This document shows positions 37,234 to 45,857 of a stretch of DNA of 64,000 nt, piece by piece (position 1 is the first letter of the stretch; every line of letters starts with the position of its first letter). This stretch comes from an uncultured beta proteobacterium. GTDB lineage: Bacteria; Pseudomonadota; Gammaproteobacteria; Burkholderiales; SG8-39. The notes beneath the pieces were generated by a model. The model was given only the letters and a program-made list of their open reading frames with translations. It was not told the DNA's origin and did not search any database. The stretch is taken from assembly GCA_902826155.1 (NCBI GenBank), contig CADEDU010000017.1, positions 42,358 through 106,357 of the forward strand, given 5' to 3'. The translations under genes were made by a program, and so were the position numbers.

Positions 37234-37893
37234 TGCCACGATCGGCTGCGATTGGATGGACATGCTTGGAATCGCAAGCACGTGCACCGCGTTTATCGCT
37301 CGCTGCGACTGAATCTGCCTCGACGCACATGGCGTCGCTTGTCCACGCGCCCGGCGCAGCCCCTGGCGGCACGACCGATCCGAGGTCTGGTTCTTGGATT
37401 TCACGCGCGACGCGCTCTACCAAGGTCGCCGCCTCCGAACGTTGAACGTCATCCACGATGGCATACGTGAGGGCCTGGCGATCGAAGTCGATACGAACTT
37501 GCCGGTGGCGCGTGTGGCGCGCGTCCTGGAGCGACTCGTGTCGTTGCGTGGCACTCCTAAAGCGCTGCGCAGCGACAGCGGGCTGGAGTTTCTCGCCGAG
37601 GTCTACACCGACTGGTGCCAGGCCAAGGGCATCGAGATGCGCTACATCCAGCCCGGCAAGCCTGATCAGAATGCCTACGTCAAGCGATTCAATTGCAGCT
37701 ATCGACAGGAGGTATTAGATGCGTACCTGTTCGCCAACTTGGGCGAAGTGCGCAGCATCAGCGAGCACTGGCTAACCGTCTACAGTGAGCAGCGGCCCCA
37801 CGAGGCGCTCGGAAGCTCGCCTCGGGCAGTCTTCCGAGCCAAGATGCGTGAAACCAAAAACTCCAACTACGGGCTGTCTACTTGACGGGGGAG
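37234..37893 (+). mobile_element. Truncated IS3-family insertion sequence remnant
   Basis: Contains the 3' part of an IS3-type orfB transposase. The left end is missing (joined to the aldo/keto reductase fragment). The right end abuts the truncated protease copy at about 37894. No terminal inverted repeats or target duplication could be defined, so it is immobile. Confidence 0.75.
37240..37885 (+). pseudogene. IS3-family transposase OrfB, truncated, frameshifted and missing the catalytic Glu
   Basis: The HTH_21-like part (RKHVHRVYRSLRLNLPRRTW, about 37270-37330) and the rve integrase core are in different frames. The core frame (37394-37885) starts in the first catalytic region (WFLDFTRDALYQGRRLRTLN) and has the second Asp in LRSDSGLEFLAEVY. 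In the region YIQPGKPDQNAYVKRFN the expected DDE glutamate (normally IERFN) is Lys. The truncation and this substitution show it is inactive. Confidence 0.8.
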
Positions 37894-37894
37894 C

Positions 37895-38023
37895 TTACGC
37901 GACGAGGACGCGAAACACGCTGTTGCTCATATCACCCGGAACGGTTTCGTGCGCGCTGGTGTGGCTGATAGTGCCAAGGACCACCAATGCAACCAACACA
38001 ACTGCCGAGAGTCTCCGAGACAT
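37895..38023 (-). pseudogene. Truncated second copy of the trypsin-like protease gene (signal peptide part only)
   Basis: The minus strand reads MSRRLSAVVLVALVVLGTIS, then HTSAHETVPGDMSNSVFRVL and a stop at the border with the IS3 remnant. It is nearly identical to the first 40 residues of the protease at 34381-35244, including the upstream GGAGG and box. The catalytic domain is gone. If expressed it would only make a short exported peptide. Confidence 0.8.
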
Positions 38024-38039
38024 TGCGTTCATCCTCCCT

Positions 38040-38055
38040 ATTACAGAAACGTAAT
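38040..38055. promoter_or_regulatory. Duplicate ATTAC-N6-GTAAT box
   Basis: Same sequence as 35261-35276 (spacer AGAAAC). It sits at the same distance upstream of the truncated protease copy, and now closer to the second YSPL copies because of a deletion. Confidence 0.55.
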
Positions 38056-38100
38056 GCGACGGCAACGTTGACGCTGAGGTTCCATCCGTACTCTAGCGAT

Positions 38101-38268
38101 GCATCACCCGTGCGCGCCAATGGATTCCGGTCCTTCGACGAGCAGTGGTGGAAAGCGGCGCTTGCCCAGCCAAGTGTCACCGCATCGACCGAGGCGTTCG
38201 TGGCGACGGCACGTCCTAGTTTCTAGAAGTCACCCTACGCGTTTCTCGAGGACCACAGTCCGTTGTAA
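38101..38268 (+). pseudogene. Broken copy of the 74-aa YSPL protein gene
   Basis: The mature region is repeated (ASPVRANGFRSFDEQWWKAA, LAQPSVTASTEAFVATARPS), but the start codon, ribosome binding site and signal peptide are deleted, and an in-frame TAG replaces a Ser codon after ARPSF. The frame beyond ends EDHSPL, so the tail has Tyr changed to His. This copy is dead. Confidence 0.8.
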
Positions 38269-38349
38269 CAGCGCGGGTTCAGCCTCCCCACCTTGCGCTT
38301 GCTTTGCAGAAATCTGTGGTTGGGGTTCATTTCAAACTGGCGGTTCATC

Positions 38350-38490
38350 ATGACGAGAACACTTGCCGTTTGCCTGGTGGCTGTTGTCGCAGTGTTGAGT
38401 GGTTGCACTTGGTTGATTTCGCAGAGTCGGACGCCAACTGCGGCGCATCAATCCGACGCATTTTACGATAGCAAATACAGCCCTTTGTAA
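38350..38490 (+). CDS. Second copy of the 46-aa YSPL-tailed lipoprotein
   Basis: Intact paralogue of the gene at 35701-35841: signal MTRTLAVCLVAVVAVLSGC with LSGC lipobox (Cys19), mature region ending DAFYDSKYSPL. The ribosome binding region reads GGCGG instead of GGAGG. Differences from the first copy are conservative and the tail is unchanged, while its partner gene is broken. This suggests either recent duplication or selection on the lipoprotein. Confidence 0.65.
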   Translation: MTRTLAVCLVAVVAVLSGCTWLISQSRTPTAAHQSDAFYDSKYSPL

Positions 38491-38569
38491 GATGGAGACG
38501 CGATATGTGGCGCATATGGTTTGCGAAAGATCAAGCACCTCGGTGGATTTGCGGCTCAACATCACCACC

Positions 38570-38995
38570 ATGAACGCGCAAATGCCCAAGTTCCATAGTC
38601 ATGCCCATCACGGGGCCACGACTCGGCGACTGCGACGCTTGGCACCGTGGATGCTATTTGTGTGTGTCTTGTACTGGTTGGCGGCCACAGCGGCGATCTA
38701 TGTCAGCATCCTTGCAGGCTCACCGCACAACTCGTCATCATCCAATGTTCTCTCGCAACTCTCGGAGACCAGCCCCGCGGCACCGGTGGATACGACCTGG
38801 GTCGATCTAGCCGACGGTGACATCGTCGCCGTCGAAGACTCACACGCCGTTCATACCGGCGTGGCCGCGGCAACACCGTGCGACGTTCGATTTTGTGTTC
38901 TCGTTCTGGAGCACGTGGCGTTCGCCTACGCTCCGGTTCCCTCCTCGAGCGACTCCTCTGAGTCGTTTCTCGTCTTTCGAAGACTCTTGCTATAG
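38570..38995 (+). CDS. Small membrane-anchored protein with His-rich N-terminus
   Basis: About 141 aa from the ATG at 38570; an in-frame ATG at 38492 is possible but has no ribosome binding site. The N-terminus is His-rich (KFHSHAHHGATTRRLRR), followed by one transmembrane helix (LAPWMLFVCVLYWLAATAAI, about 27-46). An acidic outer domain has a Cys pair (TPCDVRFCVL) and a Ser-rich tail. It is similar in layout to the small exported proteins at 11242-11601 and 27529-27948. It lies between the duplicated YSPL module and the second merR/cusCBA cluster, and a role there is inference. Confidence 0.55.
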   Translation: MNAQMPKFHSHAHHGATTRRLRRLAPWMLFVCVLYWLAATAAIYVSILAGSPHNSSSSNVLSQLSETSPAAPVDTTWVDLADGDIVAVEDSHAVHTGVAAATPCDVRFCVLVLEHVAFAYAPVPSSSDSSESFLVFRRLLL

Positions 38996-39036
38996 CCAGA
39001 TCACGTGCTGCGGGTGACAGCGGGCGCCGCCAGGCG

Positions 39037-39104
39037 TCCGACCCGTCTCCCACCGGGTACGCACGTGCCGTCCGACCCGTCTCCCACCGGGTACGCACGT
39101 GCCG
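39037..39104. repeat. Two perfect tandem copies of a 34-bp unit
   Basis: The 34-bp unit beginning GTCCGACCCGTCTCCCACCG and ending with GTACGCACGTGCC occurs at 39037-39070 and 39071-39104, with a third partial start (GTCCGACGCG) at 39105. It is in the non-coding gap upstream of merR. The unit length is not a multiple of 3. Confidence 0.9.
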
Positions 39105-39240
39105 TCCGACGCGCCAATCATTACATCGTTTGCAGGCGCATTGAAAGACGGTTTGGTCAACTGGGCAACGCGCGCGGTCGATACTGCGTTGGAAGCAGCG
39201 CGTCGCGAGTCGCCCGAGCAACGACAGGAAGACAGGAAAA

Positions 39241-39648
39241 ATGATTGTCAGTGAGCTTGCACGAACTGCAGGCGTGACGCCCCACGCCGTTCGCTACTAC
39301 GCACGGATCGGGCTGCTGCGCCCGAACAAAGACGACAGCAACAACTATCGGCGCTTCGGCCGCGATGACGTGAGGCGACTCACCTTTATAAAGAAGGCCC
39401 AACGGCTGGGCTTCACGCTCAATGAAATCGCGCATGTCGTGGAAGCCTGCGAGCAACAAGCTCCCACTTGCCCGTTGGTTCGCGACATCGTCACGCGGCG
39501 AATTGCCGATACGGAGGTCGAGATTGCCAACTTAACTCGCCTGCAGAGTCGCATGCATCGCGCGCTTCAGGAATGGGAGATGTTGCCAGACGGCGTACCC
39601 GACGGCGAGACCGTCTGCCATCTCATCGAGTCGTTTGCCGATGAATGA
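39241..39648 (+). CDS. MerR-family heavy-metal regulator (ZntR/PbrR-like)
   Basis: A 135-aa regulator. The HTH is VSELARTAGVTPHAVRYYAR (3-22), followed by LLRPNKDDSNNYRRFGRDDV and the long dimerisation helix. Cys at about 70 and 77 (ACEQQAPTCPLVRDIV) and Cys126 (GETVCHLIESF) occupy places used for metal binding in MerR/ZntR/PbrR proteins, whereas the CC pair of ZntR is missing. It is 48 bp upstream of, and in the same direction as, the second cusCBA operon, which it probably controls. The Cys pattern differs from the MerR at 11946-12440. Confidence 0.88.
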   Translation: MIVSELARTAGVTPHAVRYYARIGLLRPNKDDSNNYRRFGRDDVRRLTFIKKAQRLGFTLNEIAHVVEACEQQAPTCPLVRDIVTRRIADTEVEIANLTRLQSRMHRALQEWEMLPDGVPDGETVCHLIESFADE

Positions 39649-39696
39649 TCCAAGCGTGCGGTGCGATTCCACCGCACGCTGGTGAAAGGGGCTCCA

Positions 39697-41199
39697 ATGA
39701 TCCGTCTACATCGCAGATCGCAACGCTCGCACTGGCCCCTCGGCCTTCTTGCCTGTGCAATGGTCATTGCCCTGACGGCAAAGGCTGGTGCCGAGCCTAT
39801 TGGTGATGCCCTTCAGCATCCTCCAAACGCGGAGGCAATCTTCCCTCGTACGCTTTGGGCATGGTCGGAGCTTGATCAGCATCGCGCTCCCCTTCTGGGC
39901 AGGATCGTGGCGCAGCAGCGGTCAGCCGATCCAAGCGTCGGGGCGTCGCACAATGAAACTGTCGGCGTAGACAACACCTTGAGCAAACTCTTGGCCGAGG
40001 CGCTCGAGCGCAACCCAGAGATTCAGGCGGCGGCGCGCGAGCGCGAAGCTGCCGCCAGACGCGTTCCACCGGCAGGTGCGCTGGACGATCCGATGCTTGA
40101 GGCAGGCATCATCAATCTCCCTTTCCCGGCCACGAGCTTCCGGCGCGAAGACATGACCATGAAGATGCTGGGCTTGTCCCAGCGGCTGCCCTATCCGGGA
40201 AAGCGCGGATTACGAGAGGAACTGGCGGGCAAAGAGGCCGAAGTCACCGGATTCGGCTATCACGAGACGATAAATCGCGTCGTACGTGATGTGAAAACCA
40301 CGTACGTCGATCTGAGCTCGGTCCTGGAGATCACCCGCGTCGTGGAGCGCAATCGGTTCGTCCTCGAACAGTTTCAGAAGACCGCCGAAGTGCGTTATGC
40401 GGTTGGCCAAGCAAGCCAGTCCGATGTCTTGAAGGCACAAACCCAACTCTCGAGGATGGTCGAGGAGCTGATTCGCCTCGATCGCGATCGTCCCTCGATG
40501 CAGGCTGAGCTCGAGCGTGCGATCGCACGGCCGATCCATGAGGGCGAGCTTGTTCCAGAGCCTTTGTCGGCGTGGGAAGTTTCGCTTGATCTGGCCGGTC
40601 TACGGCAACGTGCCGAGCGATCTCGTCCGCAAATACGGGGGCTGCAGAGCACGATCGAGCGGGCGCAGAAAGCGATCGCGCTGGCGCGCGCGGACTACTA
40701 CCCCGACTTCGACGTGAAGTTCGCTTACGGCCAGCGCGAGCGGATGTCAGACGGCGCCCGGCGGGATGACATGATCAGCCTGACCCTGGCGATCAATCTA
40801 CCGATTTGGCAGGAGCGCAAACGCGACCCACGCCTTGCCGAGGCCTTGGCGATGCGCGACCAGGCGACCGAGATGCTACGCGCGCAGCTGAACGAGCTCG
40901 CGGCAAAGCTCCGCCAGCAGGTTGCGCTGGTCGAACAAAGCGTGAAATCAGTGCGGCTCTACGAGACCGCGATCCTTCCGCAAGCTCGACTCACCGTGGA
41001 GGCAGCGCTCACCGCCTATCGGGCGAACCGGGTCGATTTTCTTACGCTGCTCGACAGCCAGATGGCGGTGTTCAACTACGAGATCGCCCGCGTGCAGGCG
41101 GCTGCGAGCTTTCACAAGGGGCTGGCAGGAATCGATCTCCTCACCGGCGAACCTTCGCGCCAACCGCTCGCTGCAAGGAACGAAAGGATTCGCCAATGA
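39697..41199 (+). CDS. TolC/CusC-family outer-membrane efflux protein, copy of the second pump
   Basis: About 500 aa. The ATG at 39697 follows AAAGGGG. The signal peptide is MIRLHRRSQRSHWPLGLLAC, cleaved near KAGA-EP. It carries two TolC repeat sections (NTLSKLLAEALERNPEIQAA; LQSTIERAQKAIALARADYY) and the stretch DDPMLEAGIINLPFPATSF typical of metal-efflux TolC proteins. The stop overlaps the cusB start (ATGA). It is expected to form the outer duct of the CusBA pump encoded next. Confidence 0.92.
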   Translation: MIRLHRRSQRSHWPLGLLACAMVIALTAKAGAEPIGDALQHPPNAEAIFPRTLWAWSELDQHRAPLLGRIVAQQRSADPSVGASHNETVGVDNTLSKLLAEALERNPEIQAAAREREAAARRVPPAGALDDPMLEAGIINLPFPATSFRREDMTMKMLGLSQRLPYPGKRGLREELAGKEAEVTGFGYHETINRVVRDVKTTYVDLSSVLEITRVVERNRFVLEQFQKTAEVRYAVGQASQSDVLKAQTQLSRMVEELIRLDRDRPSMQAELERAIARPIHEGELVPEPLSAWEVSLDLAGLRQRAERSRPQIRGLQSTIERAQKAIALARADYYPDFDVKFAYGQRERMSDGARRDDMISLTLAINLPIWQERKRDPRLAEALAMRDQATEMLRAQLNELAAKLRQQVALVEQSVKSVRLYETAILPQARLTVEAALTAYRANRVDFLTLLDSQMAVFNYEIARVQAAASFHKGLAGIDLLTGEPSRQPLAARNERIRQ

Positions 41200-42572
41200 A
41201 ACCAACGCTATCGATCTTCCTCGCCGCAGGCCTGATTGGGGCGGGGCTTGCCGGAGGGTACTGGTGGGGCACGAACAAGGTGGAGCGTGCGTCCCAAAGG
41301 GCAGCCACGCCAGTGGGAGACGTGAACGCGGCTGGGAAATCCAAAGGCGACGTCTCGAGGCGCATCCTCTACTACCGCAATCCAATGGGTCTGCCGGACA
41401 CTTCACCTGTACCGAAGAAGGATCCCATGGGGATGGACTACGTCGCGGTGTACGAAGGCGGGGAGTCCGGCGCTCCAGCACCCGCGGGCATGGTGAAGAT
41501 CAGCTTGGACAAGGTGCAGCTTCTCGGCGTGAGAACCGCGCTGGTCGAGCGGCGCGAGTTGCGGCGCACCGTTGATGCAGTCGGGACAATCCAGGCGAAC
41601 GAGCGGCTGCTCTACAAAGTAGCACCGCGTTTCGAAGGCTGGATTGAGAAGCTCTACGTCAACACGACCGGACAATCGGTCGCGCGCGGGCAGCCGCTCA
41701 TGGACGTGTACAGCCCCGATCTTGTGAGTGCTCAGGAGGAGTACCTGATCGCTCTGCGCGGGGTGAGAGACCTGAAGGATGCTACTCCGGAGGCGCAAGC
41801 CATGATGCAGCGCCTCGCCGACGCCGCATTGCGACGGCTTAGCAACTGGGAAATCTCCGAGCAGGAGCTACGAGTACTGCGGGAAGAAAGCAAGCCGCGT
41901 CGCCTGCTTACATACCGCTCCGAGGCCATTGGCGTCGTGCTCCAGAAGCCGGGGGTCCAAGGAATGCGTTTCATGCCAGGTGAAGTGCTGTTCGAGATCG
42001 CCGATCTGTCCTCGGTGTGGATGCTGGCCGACATTTTCGAGCAGGATCTTGCGCTAGTGCGCCTCGGGCAAACGGTAAAGCTGTCCATCGTGGCCTACCC
42101 CGACAAGGCGTTCTCCGGCCGGGTCGCGTTCATCTATCCGACGATGGAACTCGACACGCGCACCGCTCGAGTACGCATCGAGCTGCCCAATCCTGGCGGG
42201 CTGCTCAAGCCTGCGATGTACGGCAATGTCGAGCTCGCTTCGAGCCAAATGGGTGGCAAGAAGCTCGCGATTCCAGATTCCGCAGTGTTAGACAGCGGCG
42301 CGCGCCAAGCCGTCCTCGTACGCCGAGGCGAGGGTCTATTCGAGCCGCGCACGGTCAAGCTCGGCATGCGCGCCGACGGTTACATCGAAGTAAGGGATGG
42401 TCTGCAGGCAGGAGAGGAGGTGGTGGTACGCGCCAACTTCCTGATCGACGCTGAGAGCAACCTGAAGGCAGCTCTCGAGACGTTCGGCGGCCACGCCGGC
42501 CATGGCGCGCAAGCCAAGCCTGCGCCGGCAAATGCGCAGGCGCCAGCACAGGCACACAAGAAGGAACATTGA
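41196..42572 (+). CDS. cusB: CusB-type periplasmic adaptor, second pump
   Basis: A 458-aa membrane-fusion protein. The N-terminal anchor is MKPTLSIFLAAGLIGAGLAG. A metal-binding segment follows (ILYYRNPMGLPDTSPVPKKD, PMGMDYVAVY), of the form seen in CusB. Lipoyl/barrel domains come next (APRFEGWIEKLYVNTTGQSV, FEIADLSSVWMLADIFEQDL, VAFIYPTMELDTRTARVRIE). It ends in a His/Ala/Lys-rich tail (GHAGHGAQAK, HKKEH). Unlike the CusB at 6592-8157 it has no fused CusF domain. It is coupled to TolC upstream and to CusA downstream (1-bp gap). Confidence 0.94.
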   Translation: MKPTLSIFLAAGLIGAGLAGGYWWGTNKVERASQRAATPVGDVNAAGKSKGDVSRRILYYRNPMGLPDTSPVPKKDPMGMDYVAVYEGGESGAPAPAGMVKISLDKVQLLGVRTALVERRELRRTVDAVGTIQANERLLYKVAPRFEGWIEKLYVNTTGQSVARGQPLMDVYSPDLVSAQEEYLIALRGVRDLKDATPEAQAMMQRLADAALRRLSNWEISEQELRVLREESKPRRLLTYRSEAIGVVLQKPGVQGMRFMPGEVLFEIADLSSVWMLADIFEQDLALVRLGQTVKLSIVAYPDKAFSGRVAFIYPTMELDTRTARVRIELPNPGGLLKPAMYGNVELASSQMGGKKLAIPDSAVLDSGARQAVLVRRGEGLFEPRTVKLGMRADGYIEVRDGLQAGEEVVVRANFLIDAESNLKAALETFGGHAGHGAQAKPAPANAQAPAQAHKKEH

Positions 42573-42573
42573 G

Positions 42574-45500
42574 ATGTTGAGCCGGATCATCGAGTGGTCG
42601 GCGCGCAACGTATTCATGGTCTTGCTTGCGACGTTCTTCGTCGTTGCCTGGGGCGTTTATGCGGTCATCAAGGCCCCAGTGGACGCGATTCCGGATCTCT
42701 CGGACGTGCAGGTCATCATTTACACCGAGTATCCCGGCCAGGCGCCGCAAGTGATCGAAGACCAAGTCACCTATCCGCTCACTACCGCGATGCTCGCGGT
42801 GCCCAGATCCAAGGTGGTGCGCGGGCTTTCGGTGTTCGGCGCCTCGTTCGTGTACATCATCTTCGAGGACGGCACTGACATCTATTGGGCGCGCTCGCGG
42901 GTGCTGGAGTATCTCAACTACGTGTCCGGGAAGCTGCCACGCGGGGTCACGCCTTCCCTCGGGCCGGATGCGACGGGTGTGGGCTGGGTCTACCAATACG
43001 CGGTCGTCGCAAAGAACCGCACGCTGGAGGAGCTGCGCTCGATCCAGGATTGGTTCGTGCGCTACCAGCTCACCAAGGCGCAAGGCATCTCCGAGATCGC
43101 GAGCGTCGGCGGATTCACCCGCCAGTATCAGGTGACGGTCAACCCGCGCCTCTTGCAGGCGTACGGCGTGCCGCTGATGAAGGTGATGCAGGTGATCCGC
43201 GACAGCAATCGCGATGTGGGCGGCCGCGTGATCGAAATGGCGGAGACCGAGTATGTGGTGCGCGGCCGCGGCTACTTGAGGGGCATACCGGACCTGGAGA
43301 ATCTGGTGGTCAAGGCCGAGGGCGGCACGCCGGTGCTGATCCGCGACATCGCACGGGTTGAGCTGGTGCCGGAGGAGCGCCGCGGCATCACAGAGCTCGA
43401 CGGGGAGGGCGAAGTCGTGGCCGGAATCGCGGTCGCCCGCTACGGCCAGAACGCGCTCGACGTGATCCATAATTTGAAGACCAAGATCGCCGAGATCTCG
43501 AGCGGCCTGCCAGAAGGCGTCTCGATCAAGGCGGTGTACGACCGCTCCGACCTGATTCATCGGGCGATCGACACACTGAGGAGCGCACTGATCGAGCAGT
43601 GCGTGATTGTCGCGCTCGGCTGCATCCTGTTCCTTATGCATGTGCGCAGCGCGCTGGTGACGATCTTGATGCTGCCGATCGCGATCCTCATCGCGCTGAT
43701 CGTGATGGATATCTTCGGGATGAACTCCAACATCATGAGCCTTGGCGGAATCGCGATCGCGATCGGCGGCATGGTGGACGCGGCAATCGTCATGACCGAG
43801 AACGCGCACAAGCACCTGGAGCGGCTCGCACCGGGCGGTTCGCGGGTGGAAGCCATCATCACCGCGTGCCGCGAGGTGGGGCCGTCGCTCTTCTACAGCC
43901 TCTTGATCGTCACTGTATCGTTGCTGCCCGTGCTCACGCTCGAAGCGCAAGAGGGGCGACTGTTCAAACCCCTCGCCTACACCCAGGTGTTCGCGATGGC
44001 GGGGGCGGCGCTCTTGTCCCTCACCTTGGTGCCGGTGTTGATGGTGCTGTTCATCCGGGGACGCATCCGCAGCGAAGCGCAAAATCCTGTTGCGCGGTTC
44101 CTGGTCTGGACCTACCGCCCGGTGATTGGATGGGTAGTGAGGCACAGCAAGCTCGTCGTCGTGTGCGCGCTCGTGCTGCTCGGTGCGACCGCGTACCCGC
44201 TGCTCAAGCTGGGCAGCGAATTCATGCCTGAGCTCAGCGAAGGCACCCTGCTCTACATGCCGGCGACGCTACCGTCGCTCTCGATCACCAAGGCGGCCGA
44301 GATCCTGCAGACCCAGGACCGGATCATCAAGGGCTTTCCCGAGGTGCAATCGGTGTTCGGCAAGGCCGGGCGCGCGAACACGGCGACCGACCCGGCACCG
44401 ACGGAGATGTTCGAGACGGTGATCAATTTGAAGCCGGAGCGCGAGTGGCGCCCGGGTATGACCAAGGAGAAGCTGGTCGCCGAATTGGACGCCGCGCTGC
44501 AGTTTCCGGGCATCGCCAATGCCTGGACCATGCCGATCAAGGCGCGCATCGACATGCTCTCCACCGGCATTCGCACGCCGATCGGCATCAAGGTGTTTGG
44601 CAAGGACCTGGCAGGGATCGAACGCGTAGCGAAGGAAGTCGAGAGCGTGGTGAAGGGTGTGCCCGGCACCACCAGCGCCTATGCCGAGCGGCTGACCGGC
44701 GGCTACTACATCGACATCGAGCCCGACCGCATGGCGCTCGCGCGCTACGGGCTCGCGGTTGGCGACCTGTTGGACGTGATCGCGACCGCACTCGGCGGTG
44801 ACATGGTGACCACCACGGTCGAAGGCCTTGAGCGCTACAGCGTCGTCGTGCGCTATCCGCGCGACTTTCGGAGCGACCCGGACGCGATCGCCCGCCACGT
44901 GCTCGTTCCGGTGATGGGCGCCCGCGGCGGCGCCATGGACCCGGCGTCGTCGGCCACGAAATCACCGGGCGCGATGGCGCAGAACACACGCCCGCTGAAG
45001 ACGCTGGGCGCAACCATGGTGCCGCTTGGGCAGCTTGCGACGGTGAAGATGATCAAGGGCCCACCCAGTATCCGCACCGAGAACGCTTTGCTCACCGCCT
45101 ATATCTACGTCGACATTCGCGACCGCGACATCGGCGGCTACGTCGCAAGGGCGCAACAGGCCGTGCGTGAGACCGTTACCTTTCCGCCGGGCTACTTCAT
45201 CACCTGGAGCGGACAGTTCGAGTACATGGAACGCGCTGAGAAGAAGCTCAAGGTGGTAGTGCCGCTCACGATCCTGATCATCTTCGTGTTGCTGTACCTC
45301 AACTTCATGCGCTTCGGCGACACGCTCATCGTCATGCTCTCGGTGCCGTTCGCGCTGGTGGGCAGTGTCTGGCTGATGTACGCGCTCGGCTACAACCTCA
45401 GCGTCGCCGCCGCAGTCGGATTTATCGCGCTGCTTGGGCTCGCGGCCGAGACGGCGGTTGTCATGCTCGCCTTCCTGAACCAGAACTGGCAGGAGGTGTG

Positions 45501-45783
45501 TGCGCCGCGCGAGGCGGCCGGGGAGCGCCTCGCCGCGGGCGACATGGAGAATGCAGTCGTGTTAGCGGCGGTGGCGCGCGTGCGGCCACTCGTGATGACA
45601 ATGTTCGCCGACGTGGTCGGGTTGCTGCCGATCATGTGGGGCACCGGAACAGGGTCGGAGGTCATGCGCCGCGTCGCCGCACCGATGTGGGGTGGCATGG
45701 TCTCCGCGATGGTCCTGACCCTGATTCTCGTCCCGGCGATCTTCGTCGTCGCGAAGGAGTTCGGGATTCGCCGTACGCGGTAA
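42574..45783 (+). CDS. cusA: CusA/CzcA-type heavy-metal RND pump, copy 2
   Basis: A 1069-aa RND transporter. HME-RND hallmarks are [59 protein letters not shown] and ITWSGQFEYMERAEKKLKVV. The first relay Met (RIDML) is present, but the site equivalent to RYGMTVADVQ of CusA reads RYGLAVGDLL, with Leu for Met. A 30-residue Ala/Gly/Pro-rich insertion (starting GARGGAMDPASSATKSPG) interrupts the periplasmic domain, absent from copy 1. The substrate range may therefore differ from copy 1. AAGGA precedes the ATG. Confidence 0.95.
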   Translation: MLSRIIEWSARNVFMVLLATFFVVAWGVYAVIKAPVDAIPDLSDVQVIIYTEYPGQAPQVIEDQVTYPLTTAMLAVPRSKVVRGLSVFGASFVYIIFEDGTDIYWARSRVLEYLNYVSGKLPRGVTPSLGPDATGVGWVYQYAVVAKNRTLEELRSIQDWFVRYQLTKAQGISEIASVGGFTRQYQVTVNPRLLQAYGVPLMKVMQVIRDSNRDVGGRVIEMAETEYVVRGRGYLRGIPDLENLVVKAEGGTPVLIRDIARVELVPEERRGITELDGEGEVVAGIAVARYGQNALDVIHNLKTKIAEISSGLPEGVSIKAVYDRSDLIHRAIDTLRSALIEQCVIVALGCILFLMHVRSALVTILMLPIAILIALIVMDIFGMNSNIMSLGGIAIAIGGMVDAAIVMTENAHKHLERLAPGGSRVEAIITACREVGPSLFYSLLIVTVSLLPVLTLEAQEGRLFKPLAYTQVFAMAGAALLSLTLVPVLMVLFIRGRIRSEAQNPVARFLVWTYRPVIGWVVRHSKLVVVCALVLLGATAYPLLKLGSEFMPELSEGTLLYMPATLPSLSITKAAEILQTQDRIIKGFPEVQSVFGKAGRANTATDPAPTEMFETVINLKPEREWRPGMTKEKLVAELDAALQFPGIANAWTMPIKARIDMLSTGIRTPIGIKVFGKDLAGIERVAKEVESVVKGVPGTTSAYAERLTGGYYIDIEPDRMALARYGLAVGDLLDVIATALGGDMVTTTVEGLERYSVVVRYPRDFRSDPDAIARHVLVPVMGARGGAMDPASSATKSPGAMAQNTRPLKTLGATMVPLGQLATVKMIKGPPSIRTENALLTAYIYVDIRDRDIGGYVARAQQAVRETVTFPPGYFITWSGQFEYMERAEKKLKVVVPLTILIIFVLLYLNFMRFGDTLIVMLSVPFALVGSVWLMYALGYNLSVAAAVGFIALLGLAAETAVVMLAFLNQNWQEVCAPREAAGERLAAGDMENAVVLAAVARVRPLVMTMFADVVGLLPIMWGTGTGSEVMRRVAAPMWGGMVSAMVLTLILVPAIFVVAKEFGIRRTR

Positions 45784-45857
45784 GGCGAACGATTTCGATC
45801 TCTGCCGCAAGGGATCGCGGAGAGGTTGGCGACCACAGCACGGAAGAGAACAGCCAC

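Noticed and set aside
39037..39110. Short CRISPR-like array
   Set aside because: Repeats are directly adjacent with no spacers and only two full copies; no cas genes are present.
42355..44145. 596-codon open frame on the minus strand
   Set aside because: It is antisense to cusA copy 2, with His/Asp/Arg-rich composition typical of a shadow frame in GC-rich coding DNA; no ribosome binding site or family similarity.
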